A DNA stretch of 25,100 nucleotides, from assembly GCA_030374735.1 (NCBI GenBank), contig JASCIV010000307.1:1-25100 (forward strand), read 5' to 3'. The DNA is from Gracilaria caudata (Eukaryota > Rhodophyta > Florideophyceae > Gracilariales > Gracilariaceae). Under the pieces are notes generated by a model that searched no databases, was not told where the DNA came from, and saw only the letters and a list, made by a program, of their open reading frames with translations. Both the position numbers and the translations under genes were made by a program. Below, one piece after another: positions 17,686 through 25,100 of the stretch; within the stretch, counting starts at the first letter, position 1; every line of letters starts with the position of its first letter.

Positions 17686-18265
17686 TTATTTTCTTGTGAC
17701 ATTCGCAAGGCCTGGATTCTTTCAGAGTTTCTGCAAAATGAGCTGAACAAATTCTCTATTTATACATACAAAACTCCATGGTTTAGCTCAATTATGCAAA
17801 CTTGCCGAGGAAAATTAAGGTGATCGAGTAATAACTAAATCTGTATATATCGTTGGCTGTTCATTTAGGGAACTACAGATATCTGATATCACAACAGGAC
17901 ATGCATGGCAGGATTTAAAACGGTGACATGTCGCAAAATTTACAAATATTTAGCTTGCTTTCTCAAAGAGTAGATTGCAACGTGAACAACCTACATCCCA
18001 TGGGAACTGCAGATTATACACATGGGCCTTAAAGGCTTAAAAGTGCACGTGATGAAATGAAATTACAATGTACGCAATAATATTTCGTGTTATTTCTTTC
18101 TTCCGATTTTGCTCCAAATGATACAACTCAATTAGAGCCAACAAAACTACCCTAATTTGTTGGTACTCTGTAACTGATTACCTGCGTTGAAACCTGCGTT
18201 GAAATCGTCAACACATACACAAGGAAGCAACAATTCGACAGACTAGAAAAGACTGTAACATTAAT
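17686..18265. other. AT-rich gene-less stretch
   Basis: About 580 bases without a frame of note on either strand and without repeats that I can see. It may hold the promoter of the mini-gene that follows, but no TATA box stands out. Confidence 0.5.
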
Positions 18266-18666
18266 ATGTATCGTTCAGTAAATATGGAAAACTACACTGC
18301 GGGGGACTTGCTCCTCTCTCTGAAGAAATACACGTTTCTCGTAGGGCTGATTGTCTCTTTGGTGGATGAACACAAATCAAAAATTAGAACCTGCATTCCA
18401 CCACTCTAGTGTAGAAAACCACCAAAGAGAGATAGAGCGTCGATAGTTCAGAGCATTGAGGTCGGAGTACTCGCCTGTTGCTACCGCGTTTGTTCCTTTA
18501 ATTTCAGGACAAAGCAGCCCGGGATCTTCAGCGACTGAATGAGTCTCACAGCGTTATTTCAGGGATCATATCCCGGAGTAATCGCTTGATCGATGGGCTG
18601 TTTGACAAAGAACGTAAGGGTTTTTTTATATTTACTTTGTGCTCGTCTTCGCTAGATCTACTGTGA
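18266..18666 (+). CDS. candidate four-exon mini-gene, helical protein
   Basis: One frame starts MYRSVNMENYTAGDLLLSLK at 18266 and meets TAG at 18407. Splicing with donor GTAGGG (18341) or GTGGAT (18362) to the acceptor CCACCACTCTAG (18409) keeps phase 0. Exon 2 (18410-18460) reads KPPKRDRASIVQSIE. An intron at 18461-18507 ends in TTCCTTTAATTTCAG. Exon 3 (18508-18613) reads AARDLQRLNESHSVISGI and on to a GTAAGG donor; a 42-base intron leads to three codons and TGA at 18666. Every junction is in phase, and the product of about 80-87 residues would be mostly helical with a Leu/Ile heptad feel. It recalls small coiled-coil subunits of multiprotein complexes, but I recognise no family. It converges with the gene on the other strand, whose stop is at 18733. 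Confidence 0.36.
18354..18430. repeat. 12-bp inverted repeat with 53-base loop
   Basis: TCTCTTTGGTGG at 18354-18365 is the exact reverse complement of 18419-18430. It spans the first intron of the mini-gene model, so pairing in RNA could bring the splice sites together; that effect is speculation. Confidence 0.7.
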
Positions 18667-18732
18667 TGTACAACCTACACACAAATACCAGAGAACTGCG
18701 GCTGTGACCGCCGATGGCGTGTAGGCATTGGC

Positions 18733-19797
18733 TCACGGCGCAAAGTCGTTCGGTGTTTCCACATCTGGAACGCTCATTCTTGTACTATAAACAGTACGGT
18801 TTGCAGCCTTCAAGGCTGCTATTTCGGCCTGTGTAGCCATTTGCTGTTGTGTAAATTGAACCATGGCCACATTCTGGGCAGTAACGGACTGCTGCAGGTC
18901 TTGTGCTAGAGCTTGGTACACCTGAAGCGTTTGAGAGAGCATCAGTGTCGGAGTTCTAAACCCGGCCTGAAGTAAATTCGAAGGCTGACGCATATTCGGA
19001 GGCTGAGAAAGAGTCGCTGCCTGCGGAATACTCGAAGGCTGAGCCACATTCGAACGCGGAGCAACATTCGATTTACGCGCCATATTCGCATTCTGTGGAA
19101 CACTCGAAGGCTGGGACTGATTCGAAGGAGAAGGCAGGTTCCCACTTTTCATTTGAGAATCACAGTGCTTCGCCTGTTGCACACAAGCCTCAAGCATCTC
19201 CTTGTAATTGTTGTACGCAATTCTCACACACGTCAAATCTCCTGAAACGATTTCGCATCGAGTGGCAACTCCAAACTGGGACTGTTCCTCACAAATGTGA
19301 CGTGCAATCATGGACCTCATCATTTCGTTTGTGGCATTCGCTGGCGGATTTAATGCATTCCCGTAGTATTCGAAAAGGTCTTCTTCACAAGACCAATAGG
19401 TTGCGAACACTCCAGAGTCGAAGAGTTTGACAAGAGGCGGTTGCGAAGTGGGAGAAGATAAGAAAAGTGCGGTGAGCTTTCTCTCAGTGGAAATAATCAA
19501 CGACTTTGCATCATCCTCGGCTTGGGTGGAAGTTATTCGATTCACGCATACTTCTTTTCTTGGCATTTGGTTGTGTGCTGTGCGTGTTGCTGTTCTTTCC
19601 ACAGAGTGCGCCGGTTGCCCTTGAATTGAGTTATGTTGGGTTTCGAAGCCGCCGACATACTGGTTCAGTGGCCGAATTCCATTGTTCGAGTGCGATTTTG
19701 GTTTGCTTCCCGGGTTCGTGTCGATAGTAGTATCATCCAACGCTTTTTGCAGCTTGTGGAGCGACTTGCCCAACAAAGCGCGATGACTGCCATTCAT
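18733..19797 (-). CDS. protein with hexapeptide repeats and Gln-rich helix
   Basis: 354 residues from the ATG at 19797 (MNGSHRALLGKSLHKLQKAL). The first 100 residues are polar and probably disordered. Residues about 105-225 look folded, with spaced cysteines (ATYWSCEEDLFEYYGNAL, ARHICEEQSQ, RCEIVSGDLTCVRIAY, LEACVQQAKHC). Then come about nine tandem hexapeptides of the S-N-x-x-Q-P type encoded by an 18-bp minisatellite, and a Gln/Ala-rich segment (LQVYQALAQDLQQSV, FTQQQMATQAEIAALKAAN) likely to form a coiled coil. No transposon-type zinc knuckle or catalytic motif is present. The frame is intact and also open a little upstream of the chosen ATG. No family recognised; the architecture suits an adaptor or a DNA-binding partner, but that is a guess. 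Confidence 0.62.
   Translation of the reverse strand: MNGSHRALLGKSLHKLQKALDDTTIDTNPGSKPKSHSNNGIRPLNQYVGGFETQHNSIQGQPAHSVERTATRTAHNQMPRKEVCVNRITSTQAEDDAKSLIISTERKLTALFLSSPTSQPPLVKLFDSGVFATYWSCEEDLFEYYGNALNPPANATNEMMRSMIARHICEEQSQFGVATRCEIVSGDLTCVRIAYNNYKEMLEACVQQAKHCDSQMKSGNLPSPSNQSQPSSVPQNANMARKSNVAPRSNVAQPSSIPQAATLSQPPNMRQPSNLLQAGFRTPTLMLSQTLQVYQALAQDLQQSVTAQNVAMVQFTQQQMATQAEIAALKAANRTVYSTRMSVPDVETPNDFAP
18976..19137. repeat. 18-bp coding minisatellite
   Basis: On plus, the motif ATTCGAAGGCTGAG with variants recurs exactly every 18 bases from 18976 to 19137, about nine units (one has lost the ATTCG core). Each unit is one S-N-x-x-Q-P-like hexapeptide on the minus strand. Because the period is a multiple of three, copy-number change keeps the frame. 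Confidence 0.85.
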
Positions 19798-19931
19798 TTC
19801 TGAGCTGTGAGTTGGGGCAAGAAAGAGAAGATTGATCAAAGTGCCCAAATGAAGTTTCAGAAGTACCTATGTGCGCATGTGTGAGAAGGTGAAAATAGCA
19901 CCTCGTTCTTAATGCCTATAAAAAAGATATA

Positions 19932-20206
19932 ATGACGATTACAAATAAAGCGGTGACCGTAGCGGTGACAGTCTGGAGTTTCTCCCGGAGCTCTACGTGT
20001 GTCAAGAACGGCTGTGTTGCCCTCCTGCAGTTGGTCAGGGATATGTCACAAGGGGGAACTAGTAGACCTCCAACGCAAAATGGTAAGACAGCGGTGAGTG
20101 GCTTATTTTTATTTTTATAGTACGGCAGTGCAGAAGTTTTAGGCAGTCCAACGGATTAAGCACAATCTTGCTGGCAATTTCCACGGCTTTAATTCATGTT
20201 GCGTAG
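19932..20206 (+). CDS. candidate two-exon small protein (weak)
   Basis: ATG at 19932, exon to 20082, intron 20083-20120 (38 bases, GTAAGA donor, TTTTTATTTTTATAG acceptor), exon to TAG at 20206, in phase, about 78 residues. The end of the model, LSTILLAISTALIHVA, is hydrophobic. A TATAAAAAAG lies only about 15 bases before the ATG, too close to drive this start. Without splicing the frame stops at 20120. No motif recognised; it may be chance. Confidence 0.22.
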
Positions 20207-20261
20207 CTAGCACGTGTGGCATCTTTATGTTGTTTGGTCATTTCTTTTCTCCTCGCACAAT

Positions 20262-20977
20262 ATGGAGAGTCTTAGCCAACTGGGAGGTTTTAGTAGTCCA
20301 GTTGTCGATTTTTTTTACTCCAAGACTCTTGGTCAAAGGAGTAATACATCACACCACCTTGTATCGTTTGAAGACGAAGTGTGCGAAGTAACAGCCTCCT
20401 TGTATCCCGTCATTTCATATTTGACGCTTGTGAAAGCAAGTTTTGCAAACCGCCAAAACTTATTCAGGCTTCTTAATCCAACTCCTAATGTGCAGAGCAC
20501 AAGTGGCTGCTCTAGGTTGCTTTTCAGAGGCGACAACCATTTTTGGCGGGAACAGGAAAGCGAGTCTGTTTTCTGAGGTCAAAAACGAACCGATTTGTAT
20601 TTGGCATTTTCTTGCCTCGCTGTCTATAGCATTCATTGCTGTTGACTGTCAGAACGTGCTGGGCATGTCTGTATGGGAACTGAATGGCACAACGCACATG
20701 CCCGACACAGGCGACAACTTGTTTCGTGAGTTGGCACTGCAGAGGGGTCGCTTGTTTCTTCTCCAACCCTCGTCTTACTGAATCCTACATCTTCGTGCTT
20801 CGCAGACGAACACTAGAGACAACTGCTGCTCCTTTGGGACTAAATTGGGGGTTCTTGCGGTTTTCGAACCGAAGTTGTGGATGTTTGTACCCACCTTACA
20901 TGGCTTACATGGTATGTGTCACACAAAATAACAGTTTACAGTACTTTACATTTGAAAGTTGTGGACTACAAGTGTAG
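20262..20977 (+). other. overlapping plus frames, possible spliced gene
   Basis: Three plus-strand frames overlap in series: 20262-20576 (starts MESLSQLGGFSSPVVDFF), a frame open to 20781 (ends LALQRGRLFLLQPSSY) and one open to 20977 (includes APLGLNWGFLRFSNRSCG). Good splice signals exist: acceptor GTTGCTTTTCAG near 20529, donor GTGAGT at 20726 with acceptor CTTCGTGCTTCGCAG at 20805 (80-base intron), donor GTATGT near 20911. I could not build one model that keeps frame through all of them, so I list the region rather than a gene. No family recognised. Confidence 0.25.
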
Positions 20978-21741
20978 ATAAACCCAAACAAGGCATATCC
21001 CGGCGCACCCCACCTTCAAAGCTTTTGCACCAGTGGCTGAACATGAGATTGGATACCCAACTCATCCACAGCAAATCAAACCGCCCTTGTGACCAGTTGT
21101 CGTATTAGGGTATCTTGTCGACAACTGACAGTCTTTGACAGATACCCTTCGTACAACGGTAGAACGCTACACCAAGCATTTCCTCCAGAGACAACGCTTT
21201 CCCAACGTACACGTTCCGCTTAGTAGAGGGCAAACAATCACGTCCAAATCGCTAGTAATTTCTACAATGAGATTTCTCACACTTCCAATCGCCCATCCTA
21301 ACATCATGTGCCCAGCTTCCAGACGACGGAAGAACTTGTTCAGAAGCAGTTTGACACCGTGGGATGACCACACTCTCTACCGTGATACGACAACTCGCCC
21401 ATTAAAGTCGTCTCCCTTTCCGTCCCCAGTCAACCGTCAGTCGTCCAAACACAATCCGTACCACACGATCCACCGACAAATGCCCGTAACAAATACACTT
21501 GTAAACAACATCTCCAAGCGCTTGGCCTCACCGATGTAGGCCACAATCGAGCTCCGTGCCACAACGTATGAGCTATCGGCGCGATGGAACCTACAAATTC
21601 AGCCAAGCCATGAACCTTTATGCAACAGAATGCAGTACAAATCCAGGAGTAACACCTTTCACCTTACTAATATACCTGCACTCCAACTTCCTAACGAACG
21701 CAATCTCGAAAAGCGAGACACTTTGCTTCCCACCGACGCTG
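20978..21741. other. stretch with a decayed minus-strand frame
   Basis: From about 21600 to 21167 one minus frame is open except for two stops and includes LEMLFTSVFVTGICRW and KLLLNKFFRRLEAGHMMLGW. It could be an old coding remnant. The plus frame at 21135-21539 is Arg/Thr/Pro-rich with no ATG near its start and looks like its shadow. The last 150 bases form the promoter region of the next gene. Confidence 0.25.
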
Positions 21742-21749
21742 TATAAAAG
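21742..21749 (+). promoter_or_regulatory. TATA box (TATAAAAG)
   Basis: A perfect consensus TATA box 116 bases before the ATG at 21858. Transcription would be expected to start about 21770-21775, giving a leader of about 85 bases rich in CT and TCA. No other TATA box in the window matches so well at a suitable distance. Confidence 0.7.
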
Positions 21750-21857
21750 CGGAACAGCACTGCCACTTTCCTCACCTCAGCTCCGTTCATCTTCTCATCC
21801 TCCAAAATCCTCCCAGCAGAAAGCATCTCAAGTCAAATCATATACTATCTTCTCGTT

Positions 21858-22157
21858 ATGAATTGCATCGCGCTGATTCTTTTGCTCTCCCTTTCTGTTC
21901 TTGTTCTGTCGGCCCCTGCAGTCGAACATGACGCCGTGAAGCAAGTAAGCACTCTAGAAGGGCAGGCCATAGAACTCGCTGAAGAAGCGGATTTGGAGGA
22001 AGTTGAACGTTATGGAGGCTGGGGCAAGAAGTTCCCTAAGAAGTTCCCGAAGAAGAGGTTCCCTCCAAAGAAGTTCCCGAAGAAGAGGTTCCCGCCGAAG
22101 AGGTTCCCGAAGAAGAGGTTCCCTAAGAAGTTCCCTAAGAAGAAGTTCCACTACTAG
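21858..22157 (+). CDS. secreted precursor with K/R-F-P repeats
   Basis: 99 residues. Residues 1-19 (MNCIALILLLSLSVLVLSA) are a textbook signal peptide. Residues 20-56 are acidic and helix-prone (LEGQAIELAEEADLEEVERY). The last 43 residues consist almost wholly of Lys, Arg, Phe and Pro in eight tandem units of the form (K/R)2-3-F-P(P), closing with KKKFHY; 22 of 43 residues are basic and nine are Phe. Signal, acidic pro-part and cationic tail is the layout of many antimicrobial peptide precursors, where the pro-part masks the charge; basic Pro-rich tails also occur in proteins that bind anionic cell-wall polysaccharides or minerals. Which applies is inference. Cleavage could fall after YGGWG. 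A TATA box at 21742 supports expression. Confidence 0.78.
   Translation: MNCIALILLLSLSVLVLSAPAVEHDAVKQVSTLEGQAIELAEEADLEEVERYGGWGKKFPKKFPKKRFPPKKFPKKRFPPKRFPKKRFPKKFPKKKFHY
22024..22150. repeat. 12-15 bp coding repeats (AAGAAG-TTCCC)
   Basis: Tandem units of AAGAAGTTCCC(T/G/A) and AAGAAGAGGTTCCC(G/T) encode the K/R-F-P motif. Units are near-identical and multiples of three, which points to recent expansion by slippage or unequal exchange. Confidence 0.88.
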
Positions 22158-22741
22158 TTCTCTAAGACGTAGTTCATGGACATGCGGATCTGTTCTTTGG
22201 TGGTCAAGAACTGGTTTGCTTGTGTGGATTGCGAGCAGTGTTCAGCATCTTAAATGCTTTGGAAATGTACTGCTTTGAGTGTTTAGTTCATACAATGAGT
22301 GCGTTGCATTCACAGTAAATGTCATGACATAGTTTGCATTGCTTTGACCTCATGTTTTATGAGCACATACGTACTGTTCATACAAAATGACGTACATGTA
22401 GCGAAGATTGATGCTATTGTGCGACATTGCACAACGTTCGAAAGAAAACTCTATTTAGGGTGTAGCAGGATACTACTGCATCAGCCGAAGCGCCCACTCA
22501 GCTCATGAATACCTCCGTCAACTCCTCCCTGCTCATCAGGTATCACCGACGCCGTTTTAAGCCCTCCTCTTCGGCCTTCCATGTATCAGAGGTGTGCGTC
22601 AAGTGAAGAAACCCACCGGCATCAACCAAACGAGCTGCATTCACAGCAACAGAGTTTGCTCTAGTCTGGAACAGTGTATTCAAAACTATTGCGCTTCTCT
22701 CAGAAGACAAAGCTTATCCTAGCTAAAGTTCTTGAAACCCG
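22158..22741. other. gene-less stretch
   Basis: 3' flank of the small secreted gene. Several start-containing frames exist but are short, AT-rich and without motifs. No clear polyadenylation signal. Confidence 0.5.
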
Positions 22742-23275
22742 TTACCAGCGGTACGCCCTGACCAGCCGCGAAGCGACGTACTCGGCGAGCATGTACGCGC
22801 CATCCGCCGGCCCGGATGACGTGGGCATGGCGCGTGGGCATGGCGCAGAACGCCGACACGTCCACCACGCGCAGCTCGTGCGCGCCGCGCACCCGCAGCC
22901 GCTCGGTCAGCATGTCGCCCACGCGACAGCCGCCCACAAAGGTGAACGAAAACAGCGTCATGGCGCGCACAGCCGTCTCATCCAAGTCGTTTCCTCTCGG
23001 CGACAGCGGCCCCATGCCAAACGCGCGCCCAAAGCGCGCGTTGATCGCGTCCAGCTCCCTGACACACCACAGCGCGCGTCGCGCGTCGTGCGCATTGCCC
23101 AGCAGGTTGAGCTGCACGGCCGGCTGCGAGAACGGGTTATCGTCGGAATGCGCGGATACCCCGTGGCTGTGGGGTTCAACAGACAGGCGGCGCCCACTTT
23201 CGGGGAGTCGATGCGACGATGTGGCGGCCAGCTGCGCTGCCTCCTCGCCGAAGAGCCTACGGCATTGTAAACAGT
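22742..23275 (-). pseudogene. GMC oxidoreductase C-terminal relic
   Basis: The minus strand encodes the C-terminal part of a GMC-family FAD-dependent oxidoreductase. Landmarks in order: DDNPFSQPAVQLNLLGNAHD, then a helical region (ALWCVRELDAINARFGRAF), VGGCRVGDML, and LRVRGAHELRVVDVSAF. In the family the last motif is the FAD-contacting L-R-V-V-D-A-S. A perfect 13-bp tandem duplication (22821-22833 and 22834-22846) shifts the frame right after it; the familiar ending (MPTSSGPADG ... YMLAEYVAS) lies in the next frame and stops at 22742. The His expected before Gly-Gly-Cys is replaced (SFTFVGGC), so a catalytic residue seems lost too. The N-terminal FAD-binding half is absent: the frame is closed by TAA near 23276, with GCCGTAG a weak possible acceptor. 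Confidence 0.78.
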
Positions 23276-23482
23276 TGAGTTAGTCTACCTTGGAAGGCCA
23301 TACAGGGTAAAGGTTGGCCCTCTTGCGTACGTCAACAGGTTTACACCTTGAGATCAGCGAGATTTGACAGTTGTTTCTACCTTCGCATCCACTCGGCCAC
23401 TTCACGTCGACGACATTCCCGGTCATTCCCGACCCCGCCCGTGCGTCGAACTTCGCATGGCGTTGATCAGCAGAGAAACTCG
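23276..23482. other. flank of the GMC relic
   Basis: I looked for the missing FAD-binding part of the GMC gene on the minus strand here and saw no recognisable motif. Confidence 0.35.
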
Positions 23483-23866
23483 ATGGCCACGTCTCAGTCG
23501 TGGCAGTCGTGCGTACCTGTACACGACGACATTGTGGAAACGGTTCACACGCGTAAACTCATTCCCGAGTCAGCTTTACACAAACTGAGCGCACAACGCA
23601 GATGCGCAGCGAAAAAATTGTTGATGCGTTTTGATTCGCCGGAAAGCGCGCTGAGCGTTCTCCGCCGCAGTCGCGCTCGCTGGCGTCAAGCCGTTGGTTC
23701 GCGCCACACATGCACCACGCATCGCCCACGCGCCGCTCCATCATTCAACGCCGATGGCAAGCGACTGATGTTATCCTTCATAAATCCTGCACAACCTCAG
23801 TTCTCGTCCTTTCCAGCATCAGCTGCGTTTGCTTGCGATGACTCGCCACCTTCACGAGCTCGTTGA
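23483..23866 (+). CDS. hypothetical basic protein (weak)
   Basis: 127 residues from the ATG at 23483 (MATSQSWQSCVPVHDDI). The middle is basic and could be helical (HKLSAQRRCAAKKLLMRF, LSVLRRSRARWRQAV); the end is Ala/Pro/Ser-rich. No family recognised. The GC-rich composition makes long chance frames likely, and its end overlaps another frame on the minus strand, so only one of the two can be real. Confidence 0.25.
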   Translation: MATSQSWQSCVPVHDDIVETVHTRKLIPESALHKLSAQRRCAAKKLLMRFDSPESALSVLRRSRARWRQAVGSRHTCTTHRPRAAPSFNADGKRLMLSFINPAQPQFSSFPASAAFACDDSPPSRAR

Positions 23867-23978
23867 CCTCGGGCCACGTGTGATGCTCCACAATTGTGTT
23901 CAAAAACATTACCATTGCCAAGTACCCTTCGTAGACGCGTCTTCCAATCGACCACAGGTCGACTGTGTGCGGTATCCC
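23778..23978 (-). pseudogene. fragment with kinase-like VDLWSIG motif
   Basis: A 66-codon minus-strand frame without an ATG, starting just after a TGA. It reads IPHTVDLWSIGRRVYEGYL and on to VEHHTWPEVNELVKVASHRK. In protein kinases the D-x-W-S-x-G motif of subdomain IX looks the same, but the neighbouring motifs (DFG, APE, final Arg) are not found around it. It is best treated as a possible relic. Confidence 0.2.
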
Positions 23979-24164
23979 TCACGAGGTTAGGACTCATAAC
24001 GTATGAGCCCGTTGTATGTTTTTCTGGAAGATTCCCCTTACGGTGCGGCCGTATGCCCCTTGGACTCTGCCCGGATCGTTTTATTGTCCTGAGGCGCCAT
24101 GAGCTCCACCGCGGGGTTAAGAAAAAGCGCTCTCTTCGAGTAGCTTCTTAAGCTCAGCACGCAT
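23979..24164. other. gap before the GH6 piece
   Basis: No gene motif seen. It ends in CTTCTTAAGCTCAG (to about 24158), a plausible splice acceptor for the piece that follows. Confidence 0.35.
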
Positions 24165-24359
24165 ATGCGGAAGGCTATACCTGGCTTCGCTCCGCATTTC
24201 GTGATTGACACAGGACGAAATGGAGTGGACGAGGCAAGGATGAATTACGCTAACTGGTGCAACGCATGGGGCGCAGGAATCGGCACATTTCCCACTTCTG
24301 CGACCGCAGATGAGGACTTGATCGATGCGTATCTGTGTGATGTGCGTCGATGTCACTGA
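24165..24359 (+). pseudogene. glycoside hydrolase family 6 fragment
   Basis: A 64-codon frame beginning MRKAIPGFAPHFVIDTGRNG, followed by NYANWCNAWGAGIGTFPTS and DLIDAYLC. In family-6 cellulases (endoglucanases and cellobiohydrolases) the order PHFIIDTSRNG, then NWCNxxGAGxGxxPTT, then xDAYxWxKxPGESDG is conserved near the C-terminal half of the barrel. The first two motifs match well; the third breaks off after DAYLC, and the W-x-K-x-P-G-E-S-D-G part, with an important Asp, is not found downstream. A GTGATG donor at about 24334 could mean an exon instead, with CTCAG at about 24158 as its acceptor. No other exon was found within the window, so a relic is more likely. Enzymes of this family cut beta-1,4-glucan. 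Confidence 0.62.
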
Positions 24360-24995
24360 ATTTGCTGCGAAATACTTTGGAGTGGTCTGCAATTTGATCG
24401 ATTTGGAGCATCTACCTTCGTATTCTTGGTTCAACCACTCCTCTGAGATTTGGTTTGGAGTAACACTTTGTGCCTGGCAGCAAAGTACAATGTACCATTT
24501 CCAAGTCTCGCATTTCACTCTCTGTATCATCAAATGTATATATTAATACGTAGCTGAACAGTAGCTTTACCTCACGATGGCTCTACTTCTCTCCTTATTC
24601 TTCACCGCATTTATGCTCCAGACCCATCCCACGATTCCTTGTGATTGCTGCAACCAGTGAAGCTCCAATCGGTACGATATGTCGAAGCCCAGTTACTATC
24701 GTATCATCTCGGCTACTTGTATGGTTCTCAAGGTTGTACTTCAGGCATCATGTGTAACCCGGGCTATCCTGCAATAAATTGCTATTGCAATATATTGCAA
24801 TATGCAATAAATATTGCATATTGCGAGTCATATGACTTAGTGCATTTTATATTGCAGTCTCAATTCAAAATTGGAATTCATATTGTATTGTTCTTCAATA
24901 TTGGGTGAATATTGATTTCTGAAAACAGATATCAAACTGAACTGAAATGCATCACTTTCATTTAATTCATAACATTGAATGTAAATATATTTAAT
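24360..24995. other. AT-rich gene-less stretch
   Basis: AT content rises towards the right, with ATTGCAATAT-type repeats at 24770-24830 and no supported gene. Short frames on both strands have no motifs. Confidence 0.45.
24797..24824. repeat. perfect 13-bp palindrome
   Basis: GCAATATGCAATA (24797-24809), spacer AA, then its exact reverse complement (24812-24824). The neighbouring bases repeat the ATTGCAATAT core. It could extrude as a cruciform or be a hotspot of AT-rich slippage. Confidence 0.85.
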
Positions 24996-25100
24996 CAGGG
25001 GCGTATATATGACTGACTGACTAAAGCAAAAAAAAGATGACTTATGACTGACTGACTAGCGCTTGATGTATAAATCTAGTCATATTTAGTCAGTGACGTT
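24996..25100. mobile_element. second hAT-type element, cut by window edge
   Basis: Starts CAGGGGCGTATATATGACTG. Compared with the right end of the 142-bp element at 15010 (read on minus), 20 of the first 23 bases are identical, so the terminal inverted repeat is shared. Subterminal repeats follow: ATGACTGACTGACTA at 25009-25023 and again at 25044-25058, then inverted AGTCA motifs at 25077-25096. The 8 bases before it are TATTTAAT; the partner end and target duplication lie beyond the window. Confidence 0.65.

Noticed and set aside
21135..21539. Plus-strand frame of 134 codons
   Set aside because: No early ATG, low-complexity Arg/Thr/Pro composition, and it lies antisense to a more protein-like though broken minus frame.
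22003..22278. Arg/Ser-rich frame overlapping the K/R-F-P gene
   Set aside because: It is the same repeat read in another frame, with no signal peptide; the chosen frame has signal peptide and pro-part.
23281..23800. N-terminal half of the GMC oxidoreductase on minus
   Set aside because: I looked for the FAD-binding Gly-rich motif and found none in any minus frame here.
1..25100. CRISPR arrays, rRNA genes, bacterial operons
   Set aside because: No regularly spaced direct repeats with unique spacers, no rRNA-like conserved blocks, and no ribosome-binding sites or tightly packed co-directional genes.

Overview
The window reads as nuclear DNA of a eukaryote. Genes stand alone on both strands with long non-coding gaps. 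TATA boxes (TATAAAAG) sit 80 to 120 bases before start codons, the few introns I can infer are short (about 40 to 115 bases, GT...AG), and dead genes and transposon pieces are common. Compact, mostly intronless genes of this kind would suit a red seaweed genome, but that placement is inference and no gene here proves it.

Layout. 1-471: an LTR-retrotransposon-like end on the minus strand. 1131-2394: a decayed open frame and a possible two-exon small gene. 2610-9047: the dominant gene, about 2145 residues in one exon, with an N-terminal multi-pass membrane part, a long charged middle, and about 23 Sel1-type helical repeats that have been copied in larger blocks. 9351-10290 (minus): a broken cysteine-rich secreted-type gene. 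10811-11764: a dispersed repeat joined to a broken WD40-repeat gene (minus); a second copy of the repeat lies at 17146-17685 without the WD40 part. 12151-12348 (minus): a weak F-box-like frame. 12872-14326: an intact membrane protein with a large ectodomain. 14869-15010: a 142-bp hAT-type non-autonomous transposon with a perfect 8-bp target-site duplication. 15092-16591: a divergent pair (a small spliced membrane-type gene on minus, a secreted cysteine-rich protein on plus) and a spliced terminal piece of a further gene. 18266-18666 (plus) and 18733-19797 (minus): a convergent pair, a four-exon mini-gene and a protein with hexapeptide repeats. 21742-22157: a TATA-driven gene for a secreted 99-residue precursor with an acidic pro-part and a C-terminus of Lys/Arg-Phe-Pro repeats, the most striking small gene here. 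22742-24359: a run of relics (GMC oxidoreductase C-terminus broken by a 13-bp tandem duplication, an unidentified frame, a family-6 glycoside hydrolase piece). 24996-25100: the start of a second element with the same terminal inverted repeat as the 142-bp one.

The genes do not form an operon or an obvious pathway. The common theme is membrane and secreted proteins with repeats, set among decaying gene copies and mobile elements. The best candidates for something undescribed are the Lys/Arg-Phe-Pro precursor, the membrane-anchored Sel1 giant and the small spliced genes. All spliced models were made by eye from splice signals and phase and need transcript support.
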